In this document: positions 1 through 12,523 of the stretch, in pieces | Layout: each line of letters starts with the position of its first letter | Position numbering within the stretch: position 1 is the first letter of the stretch | NCBI RefSeq assembly: GCF_901933205.1 | Contig: NC_044590.1 | Location: 13,233,501 to 13,297,500, forward strand | DNA from: Camarhynchus parvulus | Lineage: Eukaryota; Chordata; Aves; Passeriformes; Thraupidae | DNA length: 64,000 bases | Reading direction: 5' to 3' | Position numbers and translations under genes: made by a program | The notes under the pieces: generated by a model | The model's database searches: none | What the model was told of the DNA's origin: nothing | What the model saw: the letters and a program-made list of their open reading frames with translations, nothing else

Positions 1-53
1 GGGCTGAGGCCGTGGCTGTGCGGTGCTGACCTGGCTGTGCCTTCCCCCCGCAG

Positions 54-215
54 GGAATGATCTTTTCCTGGTTGCTGTCCACGAGCTGGGGCACGCGCTG
101 GGGCTGGAGCACTCCAATGATCCCAGTGCTATCATGGCTCCTTTCTACCAGTACATGGAGACACACAACTTCAAACTGCCCCAGGACGACCTCCAAGGGA
201 TTCAGAAAATCTATG
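54..215 (+). CDS. MMP24: MMP24 exon: zinc-binding active site
   Basis: The acceptor is CCCCCCGCAG before 54 and the donor GTGAGC begins at 216. The first two bases complete a glycine codon from an upstream exon. The exon carries the three zinc-ligand histidines, the catalytic glutamate and the Met-turn, and ends after IQKIY plus one base of the next glycine. Confidence 0.96.
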
Positions 216-3200
216 GTGAGCAACCCTACCTACTTCTTTCCTTACACCAGCTTTGAGCCTAGGGAGTGTTTTACCATTCGCCCCCGCGTGCTGCAGATGG
301 GGGCTGCATTTCCTGCCAGAGCTGAGAGGGGAACTGCTTAAAGCCCTGCATCCAGTGGGGGACTGCTTAAAGCCCTTCATCCAGGACTAAGTGCCAGATG
401 ACTGCACAAGTCAGGATAACCAAACCTCTGTGATCCCCCCTGCTGCTCCCTCCCTCACTGTGTCCCCAAATCAAGGAGTACTGCAGAGGGTTTGCTGTAC
501 CCAAGGTTTGTCCATTAGGAACAACCAGTGCAAATAAAGGAAAAGAATGCAAAGAGCCTGGAACGTCAAGGAAAGGTAAAAAGTATTTTTACTCTTCTTT
601 TTTTCTCATTATTTATAAGATAAGGGAAAGAAAGTTTGGATCTGCTTAGGGAGCACTTTGCTTCTTTTCATCTCCAGCTGAACATTTTGTACAGCATGTG
701 CCACAAAGATATTGGGCTCAAGGGAAATAGAAAAGGAGCAGAGAGATTATGGGAGAAAGCCTAGAGGCTGCATGTGATGTGGTGCCACGTGATGGGATCA
801 TGGATACCAGGGTGTGAGGACAGGAATTCACAGAATTGTTGGCTGAAGGAGACTCTGAGAGCAAAGAGAAATCCAGGTTTTAGGAACACAAGGGGAGACT
901 GAGACTGATGGCCACAGTCTGTGGCAACCTGTGATAAATAGGTTTCACCAAACATCCCTGGTTTCATTCTTTGTGGAAAGTACAAGTTTGACAGAGAGGT
1001 CACCTAATAAATGCAGCACAGAGCAGCTGTGCTGTGTAACTGTGCAGTTGGAGTCAAACATCAGCTCCCAGGGGCAACAGGGCAGATATGGTATGAATTA
1101 AAGGTGAAAAAAATACTTGTCAGATGGTGGTCACTGGGAAAGCTGGTGTTTCTCAGGGCTTGCTGCAGAGGTTGGTGGCAGGCCTGACACTCAATGTTTC
1201 CATCCATGGTCTGCCAGTGAATTTGAAATTGCTGCTAATAAAATGTGTGGCAAGACCTGTGAGACTCTAAAGCAGTGTAGCAAGACTTTAGACATCTAAA
1301 TTGCATCTCAGCTGTTTGAGTCAGATTTGGTGTTTGTTTTTTGTGACTGGATTGAGATTCATTGTTTAAGTGCAGATGCCTGGAAAAGTCTTTTTCTGAG
1401 CTAATTTCTCTGACTTGTGAGGGCAGTGGGGAAAACCAGGCATTTGTAGAGAGCAGTCCAGCCTCAGTGTGAGGCACATATCCGAGTAAGGTCCAACATC
1501 TAAAATAAGATGGCTTAAAATACACCCAGGGGAACTGTCTCATCTCATTGCTGCATCTTCTTCTTGATCATTACCAGGTGAAGTTGCATGTTAATTGTCC
1601 TGTGGTATTGTTTAATTATGAATACTTTAACACAGCTTAACACAGTTACATGTTCTGGTGCTCAGGATAGCAGAGACTCTGGAGGGTTTTGAAATAAAGT
1701 GCTGGGGTAGTCAGTGTTAAACTTTCATTAAGTAATAGATCTAAGTGTTAATTTTTGAAAGCTGTCAAAATGCCATTATGCTGTTTCTATTTTGAAATGT
1801 TGATTGAGTTCCTGTGAACTTTGATTAATCAGAAAGAAAAAAACTGTAATTTATTGCAGACAGTGGAAGTACAATCAAGAAAAAATGACTGGTTTCTCTG
1901 TTTTCAGACATGTTTTTGGAAAGGGAGCAGATAAGGAGCTGACAGCCTTCCTGCTTCACTTTTGGGATTCAAACCAAGATCAGCAGGGGCTGAGCTGGGA
2001 CCAGCACTCCCCAGAATGGGCTCTGAGGCCCTTGAGCTGGAATGGGCTGGGGGTGGTGTTAGGGGTTGTAGAGATAACTCATCCTGGGGGGAGAAGAAGG
2101 AGCAACTTCTGCAGCAGGAGCTTTCCTTCCCCAGGTAGAGATTTCAGCCCTTGGTACAGAGTTACTGTCCAAAAATCAAAGTTGAATTTAAAATTAGGTT
2201 TTCCACTTATGGTTCACAAAGAAATTTTGGAAAATGTGATGTTTCTCCCTGGAACTAATGGTGAAAGAACAGAACCCTTCATCTGATCTCAAAACTGAGA
2301 AGGGCCTGCTGAAATATCCTTTTTGTAGCTTTAGCAGGAACATTCAACTAATGTATTTTATTTCCACAGTGCCACTCTGCTTTGTTGTGCCTTGGGAGTA
2401 CCAAAAGCCCATCTACCAGAGAACCTCTCCAAAAACCAAAATCTCCTGCTTTCCTGCTGCTTTGGCATTCTCTACAGTGCAGCAGCAAGTGCTCAATATG
2501 TATTATTTAGTAACCTACTCTGCAAAGTCAGACACAGAGCCACTGTCTTGCCTGTAGGGTCCTTTTTAAAAAATAGTTATAATCAAAACTTCCAATTTTT
2601 AATTCCACTGAAGTTGCTAGAACAAAGAACAGAAGCTCTACTAAAACTGAAGTCCATTTTGTTGCCTTTTGAGAATGATGCATTTCAAATGTGGTTTATA
2701 TTGTGTCTGTGTTTATCCACTAGAAAAGAAACATGTCCAGATCTGTCATATAATGACTTGTTGAATTTTTAATTTATTTTCTGCTGAATTTATTTCAAAA
2801 CTCACCCTCAGAGACAGTCGGTGATGTGAACGCTTGTTTGTGCTTCATGCTGATAAGTATAAGGTCAGTGTTTGAAATGTTACTCCCATTTTGAGCTACT
2901 GAGAGCAAGGCCAGCAGCTCCCTGTGTGACAGAGCTGTAACACCAGTCAGCAACATTCCCATTTATGTGTGTTTTTCAGAAGGGTTTCCCCCTCTGTATT
3001 TATGTGCCTGTGTCACAAATGACATGCCCAGGAGGGAATTACGCTGGAAGTGACACCAGTTTGCAGGTCCCCTGGATGTCCTGCTGAGCTGCCTCTTACC
3101 TTTGCTAGGGTTGAAGCCAGGGCTGCAGGTGGAGAGGGGAGAGCTGTGTCTGTGTCACAGAGCCTGAGCTGGTCACTCTGCAGCCCTGTCCTCACAGGAG

Positions 3201-6200
3201 GGGCTCAGGCTCCTTTTGTTCCTGACAGGACAAAAGGAAACAGCCTCAAGTTGTGTCAGGGGAGTTTTAGGCTGGGTATTGGGGAGAATTTCTTCACTAG
3301 GAGGGTGGTCAGGCATGGGAACAGCTGCCCAGGGCAGTGGTGGAGCCAACATCCCATTCAAAAGATGTGTGGATGTGGCACTTGGTGACACGGTTTGGTG
3401 GTGGACTTGGCAGTGCTGGGTTAAGGGTTGGACTTGATCATCTCAGAAGGCTTTTCCAGCCTGAATGATCCTGTGATTCCATGATTCCTCACATCCTGCA
3501 GTGGGTGATGAGGCAGCCTCCCATGGGAGTGGCTCTCGTGGCTCTGTCTGAGGGCTTGACCTGAGGTACAGGGAAAGCTCCTGTGCACGGGGCTGGGTGG
3601 CCAGGCCAGCCTTCCAGGGCCTGTCAAAGCCTGAGGTCTCCTCATCACTCAAAGGTAGACCAGGTCATTCACCCTGGGGACAACCTCAAAGATCTGGGAT
3701 ATCCCAAACCTCACTGAGGAACTCCCAGCCTCAGACATCTTCAAGAGAAGAGATCCCAGTCATGGCACATGCTGCACCCCTGGGGGCTGAGGTCCAGAGG
3801 GGACATGAAACCGCTGCAGGCCCTGCTGAGGAACTGGACAGCAGCAGCTCTGGCATCCAGGAACAGGGGATCAGCAGTGTCCATGAGCAACCAGGGCCTT
3901 CTGCTGGCCTCACCCCCTCAGTGCAGCACTTCCATCACCTCCCCCCTCTTCCAGTGGCAGCCATAGAGACTCTTGTAACCTACAGACCCTTGTGACCATC
4001 CCAGGGCACTTTAAGCTGCGCCCATGTGTGAGATGGCTTGTGAGGGAACAGCAGAAGGACCTGGTGGAGAATTTCCATGTGGTGACACTGCACTGTGACC
4101 ATCAGAGCAAGCTTTGCTGTCGTGTGGGACCTGGAATGTTCTCTGGAAATGTCCTCTTGGACATGGGGAGGAAACAGAGTAACATCCAAGACCTCATCTG
4201 TAGAAGCTGCAGGATTTGGGACTTGTGGATCCATGCCCCATCTCCTGTGCTCGTAGGAGGAGAGAAGAAGGAAAATGCTTGGCAGTCAGGAATCTGGAGG
4301 GTGTGCCCTGGTGCCACATCTCTGGCACATTGCAGAGATACCAGACACCCTATGTTGCATCACTTCATTTGCACCTTTCCTCCTGTCCACAGACTCTGTT
4401 GGACCCAGCAGGAAACACCAGACTCCACCTCTGGTGCATCCACAGAGCCTCCCTCACCTGCTGAGTGCCAGATCTTCATTCCCACTCCTCTGAAGCACAG
4501 GGAGCAACTGCCTGGTTCCCAGTGCTCTCCCTGGGCTCCACCTGGATGACTCTGCCAAAGGGGAGGCTGAGAGGGAGCCCATCTCTCTTGGGAGGTTTCT
4601 CAGATGGAAAAACACTGGTGTGTATTATGGCTGGGCAGAAAATACTTTTCTCATCCTACAGATTCTTCTGTGTATAGAAAAATGTTCTGTTTTTCTGTGG
4701 AGCAGATGTCAGGCTTCTGAAAGTTTTTCCAGAAGGAAACTGGAGCATCTTGCAGAGCCCTAACCTCTCATCATTTGCCTGCCTAAGCCTGGGAATTTCT
4801 GACCCAGTTTTCTGGCACCCAAAGCAGAGAACCCAAGTGAAGGTGAATCACCTCGTTCCAGAGCCCAGGAGAGCATTCCTTTGGCTTGGAGCAAGGATGT
4901 CTGCTCTGGACTCTTGTCTCCCAGGTGAATGCTTTGTCACCTGGGTGGCAGCTGTCATTCAGAGGAGAATGTCTGTGTGAGAAGGGCTTGAGAAACCCTT
5001 CCTGCCACCCAGTGATGGTCATGGGGGCCTTGACTGTCCACCCCTTGTTCTGTGGGTGCTGGGGCTTGTTCTGCACTGTGGCTAGGTCCCAGGCTAACTG
5101 GGACACCTTCACTCACTTCATCTTAACTCAGCCTTCAGGGCTGAACCCAGAAGTGCAAAGTGCTCTGTGGGTGAGTTTGTCAAGTAACAAGGAGTCCTTC
5201 CTGCACTTGGAGTTCTGTGGACAATCTCTGGCCCCTGAGGTAGCTCGTTGGCAGCTACATCATGTAGTGTGAGCAGGGGCCTCTCTGCACTGCCCTGGAG
5301 CCTGCAGAGCAGCTCCAGGTGGTTTCTCTTGCTCTCCCTGGCTCCCTTGGATCATAGGCTGAGGAGCCTTGCCTGTGTCCCTGGACAGCTGCAGAAGCAC
5401 ACTGGCAGCTCTGCTTTTTCAAACCAAAACCTCCCTTGAGTTATTCAAACCATAACAGTAGTTTGGAGGAGAGTTTTCTTCTCAGAGTGAAGTTTAAGAT
5501 AAGGACAGGCCTTTGTTTGCAAGTGGTTCTCTCCCTTGAGCTGACCCAAAGCCTCCTCTGTGCTGGCAGGCTTGGGGAGCTGCTGCCTGGGGCTGGCTGA
5601 GCCAGGCAGGTGCTGAGCCTCCAGCAGGTGCTGTGCAGCTGAGGGAACACTCTGTCAATAGCCAGGAGGACAGTACAATTATATTTTGTCCTCAACTATT
5701 GACACAGTGGCTCCTAAATGCCTCCTCTCTCTGTGTTATCTTCACAGGTCACCTTGGTATTCAGACGGGCTGCGACAGAGGAAGCATGAAGGGAGGAGGC
5801 TAAGTGCCAGTGGTGGAAGTCACACTCTGAAGGTGATCTGCTGGGACTCAAAAGCTTTCTGACATTCTTTGCCTTGCTTCTGATAGAGAGGAAGAAACTC
5901 TTCTTCTCCACACAGGGTCTGTAGAGTCCCAGCAAGCTGCTTCCCTCCAGAATGGAGATTTCCAGCTCCAGGAGATTTCTTACCTGCTTCCCCTGGGGAA
6001 GTGGCTGCAGGATCAGTCCCAGGGATGGACTTGGCTCAGCTGCTGGGATCACACATGAGAACTAGGTGACTGTGTTCAGGCCCATTTGCAGTCCCATGCA
6101 ATAACCTCTCTCCCTTAGATTTTTCTAATTAGATACTTTTCCTCTGTCTGATTCTTTGAAGCTGCTCAGAAATGTAGTGGCAGGGGATGTGGTTTGTGTG

Positions 6201-9200
6201 CTCTGCTGCCTGCTCAGGCTGGTGGATGTGATCAGTCTCTGCATTAATTACCACAGTGCCAGCACATCTTAAGTAACTTTGTTCACACACTCATGGTGAA
6301 TCTGTTCCATCCTGCCTTGAGCTGTTTTGGAGGCAGGTAACTGTGATGGAGTCTGGAAATAGGAATGACCAGTGGCCTTTCCTGATGGATGGAGTCTGCT
6401 CATTCTGCTTTTGTGCCAGGTTGGACTCTGCAGTGCCTCCCTTATGAGGGAGCACTCTCTCCACCAAAGGACAGGCTGTGCTTCTGTTTCCCATCCCCAT
6501 AGCTGTACCACAATTCTGCCTGAGTAGCACTTGGGCCTGAGGATTTCCATGTTTTCAGTGTACTCCCCTGCTCTTCACATGTGCACAGCTGAAGGATCAC
6601 CTCCCACCCTAAGCCACACTCAGGGACTAAGTGGAGGCAGCAGCTAAAAATGAAAAGGCAGTCTAGAGAGACAAATCTTCAATCAGAATAAATTAGAAGG
6701 CCTAGGTTATAAAAACAAAAATGAGTGAAAGGTAGCAAGGAAACATCCGTGGCTAGCAGAGAAGGACAGTAAGAGGAATATTTGAAGTGAAATGACAAAG
6801 TCTGCATCCAAGCAGGTTGCAGACCACCTGCAGCATGTGTGGGAAGCCTTGCCAGGGCTGGTTTGGCCATGGCCAGCAGCGAGTACACACAGGGCCAGCT
6901 TCCCTTGTTGGGCCTGACTTGAGATCTCTCTCCACTGATCTAGCAAACGTTTTCCTTAAAGCAAATCCCTGGTTCATCTAAATCTTTGCTGCTTGGCATC
7001 ATCCTGACCATGGTGTGTACAACTGCTTCTGCCATGCCAGTTCTTCAGTGGCATTTTAGGGCTAATTAAAACCTTTACATTGGTGGCCTGGGTTGCAGGT
7101 GCTGTGACTCTTCCATGCTGTGAGGATGAGCCTTGTCCAGGGCCAGTGTTCACCTCCAGCTGGGGTGCAGCTCCTTGGCCCCAGTGTGTGACACTGAAAC
7201 AGCACCCATGGCAGCAGCCTCCATGGGGGGGGTTTGTCCTACAGGCTCAGAAGGAAATTGAAACTGTGATCCTTGCAAATAAACCATCTTCACATCTCAA
7301 GCCCACTAAAATCCCTTGCTCTAGTGGCCTTCTGTTTATTGCCATCTTAACTCATGGCCTTCTCTGAGAAGCAACAAGAAATGTGACTCTGAGTGAGATT
7401 TGGTCCAGATTTACCACTAACAGTTGATGAAAACATCCTATGGCAAGAGGCTGTTTAAGACATCTGCTCCAGTCTAGCTCACTTGTATTTTTATTTCTCT
7501 GGCCTTGTCAGATCCCAGAGCTGAGTTTGGGAAGGATGGAAAGGGAGAGCTGTGCTGGGAGGTCGTCAGTTGAGTGGGTAAGGTCCCTTGTCACAGCTGC
7601 TCACCAGGGACAGCACAGGTTGGTCACTGCTGTGTAATGAAGTGCTCCCTGCAGTTCTCCTTACAATGTAGCATTGGTTTTCACACCCTCTTTTTTTTTC
7701 TAGTTTTACTTTGGTTTTTACGGTTTTTTGTTGCCTTTTTTTATGGTCTACTAAGCAGTTCTATTCAAGGGTTACCACCTTTCATTTCAGCTGGGAACAT
7801 GACTGGTGTGGCTCTTTCTTCCTTTTAGCTCCAGCCTCCTTGGGAAGACCTACAAAAACATTCTGGCTCTTCTTCAGTTCTTATCACTGGTCTGCTTTGG
7901 GATAGTTTTCACATGTGGATGCATCTTGTTCTGCTCCCCATTTCTAGGGAATGAGCTCTGCATCAGGGGTACCCTGGCAGTGCTGTCCATCCAGCCTGGA
8001 GCCTTTTAAAGCTTACAGAAAAAACAAGCTTATCCACTTTGCTAAATATATTCCTTTTCACTTCTAGGTCCTCCTATAGAGCCCCTGGAGCCAACCAGGC
8101 CTTTACCAACTCTTCCTGTTCGCAGAATTCACTCCACTTCAGAAAGAAAACACGAGCGGCAGCCACGACCCCCCAGTCCTCCCCTGGGTGACAGGCCAGC
8201 CCTCCCTGGCTCCAAACCAAACATCTGTGATGGCAACTTTAACACTGTGGCTCTCTTTAGAGGAGAAATGTTTGTTTTCAAGGTACTGAGAATTCCCACT
8301 TACCCATGAGTCTTCCCTTCATTTTATTGCTGGAAAAGGTTAATAGAAGTATTTGGTAGTGAGATTTGAAATGTCTGTGAACATAGCTCTGTTCCCCTGA
8401 GGGTGATGACTGAGAAATATTGGAAGGAAATGTGAGCAGATTGGTTCTGTAATATTTGGAAACAATGCCTGATGGGATTTATAGAATGCCCAGGCATCCT
8501 GTGCTCCAAAATGTCAACTGGGTGCATTGGCAGAGAATGCAGATGCCACCAAGCCTGAGAGGAGCCCCCTGTAAAGCCAGGAAGCAATACCAGTACCATG
8601 GGTAACCATTAGAGTGGGTTGGGTTGGGAGGGACCTTAAAGATCACCTTGTCTCACCCCCTGCCATGGACAGGGACACCTTCCACTAGATCAAGCCCTGT
8701 CCAAGCTGGCCTGAAACACTTTCAGGGATGAGGCAGCCACAGCTTCTCTGGGAGCAGCCTCATTGTCTCAGAGGTGACATGCGTGGAACTGGGGCTCCGG
8801 GAGCACTCAGTTCCACTCCCCAGCAACTACCTGGGGAGTTGGAGTCAACCTTTCTTGTAAACTACAGCCCTTGCTCAATAACCCATTAGAGTACCAACAG
8901 AATATGGACATCCGTGATCCCATTCCCAAAATACCAGCAGTTTTATCTCTACCCAGTGGGTGTGAAGTATGGAAAGGGACATATTGAAGGTTATTAAATG
9001 GACAAACCACATCAGCTGCAGAAGATTCCTGAAATGAAACGAGTTGAAGGTTGGGATGGTATCTCGGAGAAGTGTCAAAGGTTCTGTCCTGCTCATGCTC
9101 ATCCCTGAGCATCCCCTGCAGCTTTAAGTAATGATAGAATATCTAAAGGGATATTTCATACTTCCTTTGTGCCCTTAAGCCTTGTGTGTTTCACACAGTC

Positions 9201-12200
9201 ACCAGGTGATATTCAGGCTGCCTGGCTCTCCTGGGCTCCAGGAGCTAAGCTTCAGCTGAACCAGGACAAGCATGACACCTCAGTGACAAGACATGGAGAG
9301 GTCACAATGCTTACAGCTGTGGACCCGCTTCCCCCTTGCTCCCTTCCCCTCTCCTTCTTTCCACCCTTTTCACACAGCCCCATCAATCAACATCTCCCCC
9401 TTTTTGCTGCCATCTTCCCCCCACAGCATTTCCCACACTGGAGACAGTGTTGGGCTGGGCTGGAGCTGTCACCTGCAGCAGGACTTGTGTCTGTAATGGT
9501 TGTGGGGTCTAGGCAAGGATTAGCAGAGCTGGATGCTGGACCCAGCCGGGTCTGACTGCAAGACAAGAGTGCTCAGTCTCAAGAGGCTTCTGGTTTCCTC
9601 AGGATCGCTGGTTCTGGCGTCTGCGCAACAACCGCGTGCAGGAGGGGTACCCCATGCAGATTGAGCAGTTCTGGAAGGGCCTCCCTGCCAAGATCGACGC
9701 AGCCTATGAGCGCTCTGATGGCAAATTCGTTTTCTTCAAAGGTACAGTACAGCTCAGCACGAGCCAGACACTCCTGCCTCAGCTCAGGCTGCTTCTGTGG
9801 CATGAAAATGGGGAAAGCAGGTACGCTGCACCCTTGCCCTTCTCCGAGGGGGCACTTCAAGCAGCCACTGATCCTTAAAATACAGTTCAGTGTGGGCTGG
9901 CCTTGCCAGGACATTCTCTGTTTAGAGTTAATATCAATTAGGGGAAGTTGGCTTTCATGTGACAAGAAACAGCTCCTATTTCCCAGCGAGTGCCAGTGCC
10001 CTGCTTATCTCCTTGAACACCTTTTGCCAGGGCATTGAGCCCTCTCCAGGTGCAGGGCACTCCCAAACCTCATTTCTGGACAATTGTCTCCTAAAGAGAC
10101 AAAATGACCAACCTTGTGCTGGGGCCCACTTTAGCTCCTTGTATGGTGGCAGTGCCTGAACAGGATCCTGTAACTTGAGAGCAAGTGGTGAGCAAGGAAG
10201 GGTGGCTGGAAAGCATGGCTGGTACAAAACCACAGTACCTGGGCTTCTGCATTCGTGTCTGCAGCTCCAGTACCTCACCTTTCTAAACTGTACTAAAACT
10301 TGAGAGGCTCAGGGAAAGGCGGCAGAAATGTCTGAAAAGCTTGGGCTGATCAACACCTCAGCCTGAGCAAAGGATGGCAGACAGGGGACGAGACAAGTCT
10401 GAAATCATGACTGGCATGAGAACGTAAATGGGGAAGGGCCATTCAACAGCTCTCCCAACACAAGAGCTGAGAAGCAGCAGATGAAATGAGGTTCCAGATT
10501 CAAAATGAAGTAGAGGAGCAGCTTTTTCACAGATTGCAGTTAAGCCTGGAAGCCCTCAAGATGCTGCAGTCCACTGGTTGGTTTAGGTTCATATCGATCT
10601 GACTCCTAACAGGCCAATGTGTTTGTTGTTGTGTCCCCACTCACCTCTAGGAGATAAGTACTGGGTTTTTAAGGAGGTGACGGCAGAGCCAGGCTACCCT
10701 CACAGCCTGGTGGAGCTGGGGAGCTGCCTGCCCCGGGAGGGCATCGACACCGCGCTGCGCTGGGAGCCCGTGGGCAAAACCTACTTCTTCAAAGGGGACA
10801 GGTACTGGAGGTACAACGAGGACAAGAGAGCAACGGACCCAGGCTACCCCAAGCCCATCACCGTGTGGAGAGGAATCCCTCAGGCTCCTCAGGGGGCTTT
10901 CATCAGCAAGGAAGGCTGTATGTGTCTGCAGGCATTGCACCTGTTAGATCGGGAAGAGCTGGTCTGTGCTGGGAGCTGGGCGGTTGGATGGGGAGTGTTC
11001 TGAGTATTTTCTGATCCAGGAATCAAGTCTCAGAAGCCCTGGGGTCACCTGGGCTTTGTAAGCAGCAGCAGTCTGAGATTCTTCCTGACCCTCATCCCAA
11101 CCCACACACCTCCTCAGCTGCTAAACCACATTGTGACAATCCAGCTCTGTGGGAATGGGACTTTTTCTGCCACAACAGACCCTACCCTACTTTTCCTGGG
11201 TCCTGGTTCTGGGGATGCTGGAACTTATATTTCCTCCTAATCTACCTGTAGTGAGCTCTGGCTCTCTGCTAAAGGCTCCAGCCTGTCTGATGTCAGTAGT
11301 CAGTCTTGAAGTTATGCTCTGAGTAGGAGCTTGGAGCTCCAGAGGCTCCTTCCAACACATTTCTTTCTCTGATTTGAAGATTTCCTCCTCCAGTAAGGGA
11401 AAGAGCCAACAGAAGGGGTTTGTGCCATTGAGGCTGTGTTCAAATTTGGAGTTGTATGAGAGGAGGGACTGTAGGGCTGGGCTAGGCTGGAGGGATGGCA
11501 GTGAGAGTCAGCTAAGCTGGGGAACAGTGCAGGAGACCAACACTTTCACCACAGCTCCCTTCTCCTGTTCCCTTTTTTTCTAACTTGAGAGTCATTAGAA
11601 AATGGGTCATCTGGGGAGAGGGGGGTGCTTCAAACAACATGTAGCATAAAGCATCACCCTTTTATTAGCAGCAGAACAACACTGCTCCTTAACACAGACC
11701 AAATCTTCGGGATTCTGTGGCAAAAGGATTCATCTTACTCAGCATTTGCTCCCTCAGGCTGAATGCACAGAAACAGGGTGTTCTTCCAAACACTGTCATA
11801 CCCAGGCACATGCTGGCACCTTGCAGATGATGTTTATCACTTAGCAATGATAAGCACACATTTACAGATGCCTTAGTTAAAAAGTACCTCACTGCAGAAC
11901 CCTTCCTTTAAAGATAGTAGGGTTTTCTTTTTTAATTCCCAGCTTGTCTTGGCCAAGGGGAATGGTGTTCCATGGGCAATGCTGAACATGCTAGCTAGGG
12001 TTACAGCTTCTCCTTTAAATCCCACCTCCAAAATCACCTTCACTTTCCAATGGCTTGGGAATGTTCTGGATAAATGTGTTTTATTGACTTAGGTAGTGTC
12101 CGTCTTCAGGCTCCCTTAATGTCCTCCCACAGGCACAGCTCACCAACGGGAAATAGTGAGAAATATTCTCTGTTTTGTCTCCTAGTTTACACCTACTTTT

Positions 12201-12523
12201 ACAAAGGGAAGGAGTACTGGAAGTTCGATAACCAGAGGCTGAGTGTGGAGCCAGGCTACCCCAGGTCGATCCTCAAGGACTGGATGGGCTGTAACCAGAA
12301 GGAAGTTGAGCGGAGCAAGGACCGGCGCCTCCCGCACGACGACGTGGATATCATGGTGACAATAAATGACATGCCCAGCACTGTCAATGCCATCGCAGTG
12401 GTGATCCCCTGCATCCTGTCTCTATGTATCCTTGTCCTGGTATACACAATCTTCCAGTTTAAAAACAAAGAGGTGCAGCAAAATGTTGTGTACTACAAAA
12501 GACCTGTCCAGGAATGGGTATGA
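54..12523 (+). CDS. MMP24: MMP24 (membrane-type 5 matrix metalloproteinase), 3' five coding exons, partial
   Basis: Joined exons 54-215, 8068-8282, 9603-9741, 10651-10917 and 12186-12523 keep one frame for 372 codons plus stop. They encode, in order, the catalytic zinc site [11 protein letters not shown] (codons from base 80) with the Met-turn IMAP, a Pro/Arg-rich hinge, a hemopexin propeller closed by the Cys of NICDGNF and the Cys of DWMGCNQ, a hydrophobic membrane span ([19 protein letters not shown]) and a 20-residue tail ending in EWV. The family is a type I membrane zinc endopeptidase cutting matrix and cell-surface proteins, prominent in neural tissue. The tail [10 protein letters not shown] and the EIF6/FAM83C/UQCC1 neighbours favour MMP24 over MMP14, 15 or 16. 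The signal peptide, prodomain and first part of the catalytic domain lie left of the window. The juxtamembrane basic stretch differs from human (see findings). Confidence 0.96.
216..8067 (+). other. MMP24 intron, 7.9 kb
   Basis: This is non-coding sequence between the active-site and hinge exons. A sense CR1 fragment lies near 3222-3488. I recognise nothing else; open frames near 3992-4549 show no family resemblance and no splice context. Confidence 0.85.
3222..3488 (+). repeat. CR1 LINE 3' fragment, sense
   Basis: It shows the CR1 3' tail signature: GAATTTCTTCACTAGGAGGG, GGCAGTGGTGGAGCCAACAT, then TTGGACTTGATCATCTCAGA and a CTTTTCCAGCCTGAATGAT end with repeated TGATTCC words. It is a dead 5'-truncated copy in an MMP24 intron. 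Confidence 0.8.
8068..8282 (+). CDS. MMP24: MMP24 exon: hinge and start of hemopexin domain
   Basis: The acceptor is TTCTAG and the donor GTACTG. Two bases plus 71 codons encode the linker [20 protein letters not shown], a basic Pro-rich stretch, the first hemopexin cysteine (NICDGNF) and the start of blade 1 ([11 protein letters not shown]). Confidence 0.95.
8283..9602 (+). other. MMP24 intron, 1.3 kb
   Basis: It is non-coding and holds an antisense CR1 fragment near 8602-8775. Nothing else is recognisable. Confidence 0.85.
8602..8775 (-). repeat. CR1 LINE 3' fragment, antisense
   Basis: The words GGGAGGGACCTTAAAGATCA, CCCCTGCCATGGACAGGGAC and AGCTTCTCTGGGAGCAGCC are the reverse complement of the CR1 3' region. 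Confidence 0.8.
9603..9741 (+). CDS. MMP24: MMP24 exon: hemopexin blades 1-2
   Basis: The acceptor is TTTCCTCAG and the donor GTACAG. The exon has 46 codons plus one base, reading [20 protein letters not shown] through DGKFVFFK, nearly identical to mammalian MMP24. Confidence 0.96.
9742..10650 (+). other. MMP24 intron, 0.9 kb
   Basis: This is unique-looking non-coding sequence with no recognised repeat or motif. Confidence 0.8.
10651..10917 (+). CDS. MMP24: MMP24 exon: hemopexin blades 2-4
   Basis: The acceptor is CACCTCTAG and the donor GTATGT. It encodes [45 protein letters not shown] and [13 protein letters not shown]. It is highly conserved with mammalian MMP24. Confidence 0.96.
10918..12185 (+). 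other. MMP24 intron, 1.3 kb
   Basis: It is non-coding, with no recognised repeats. The acceptor CTCCTAG precedes the terminal exon. Confidence 0.8.
12186..12523 (+). CDS. MMP24: MMP24 terminal coding exon: last hemopexin blade, stem, membrane span, tail
   Basis: Two bases plus 112 codons including TGA at 12521-12523. The exon encodes [15 protein letters not shown], the closing cysteine DWMGCNQKE, the stem [12 protein letters not shown], the transmembrane helix and the tail ending VQEWV. The EWV end resembles the PDZ-ligand tail described for MT5-MMP. Confidence 0.96.
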
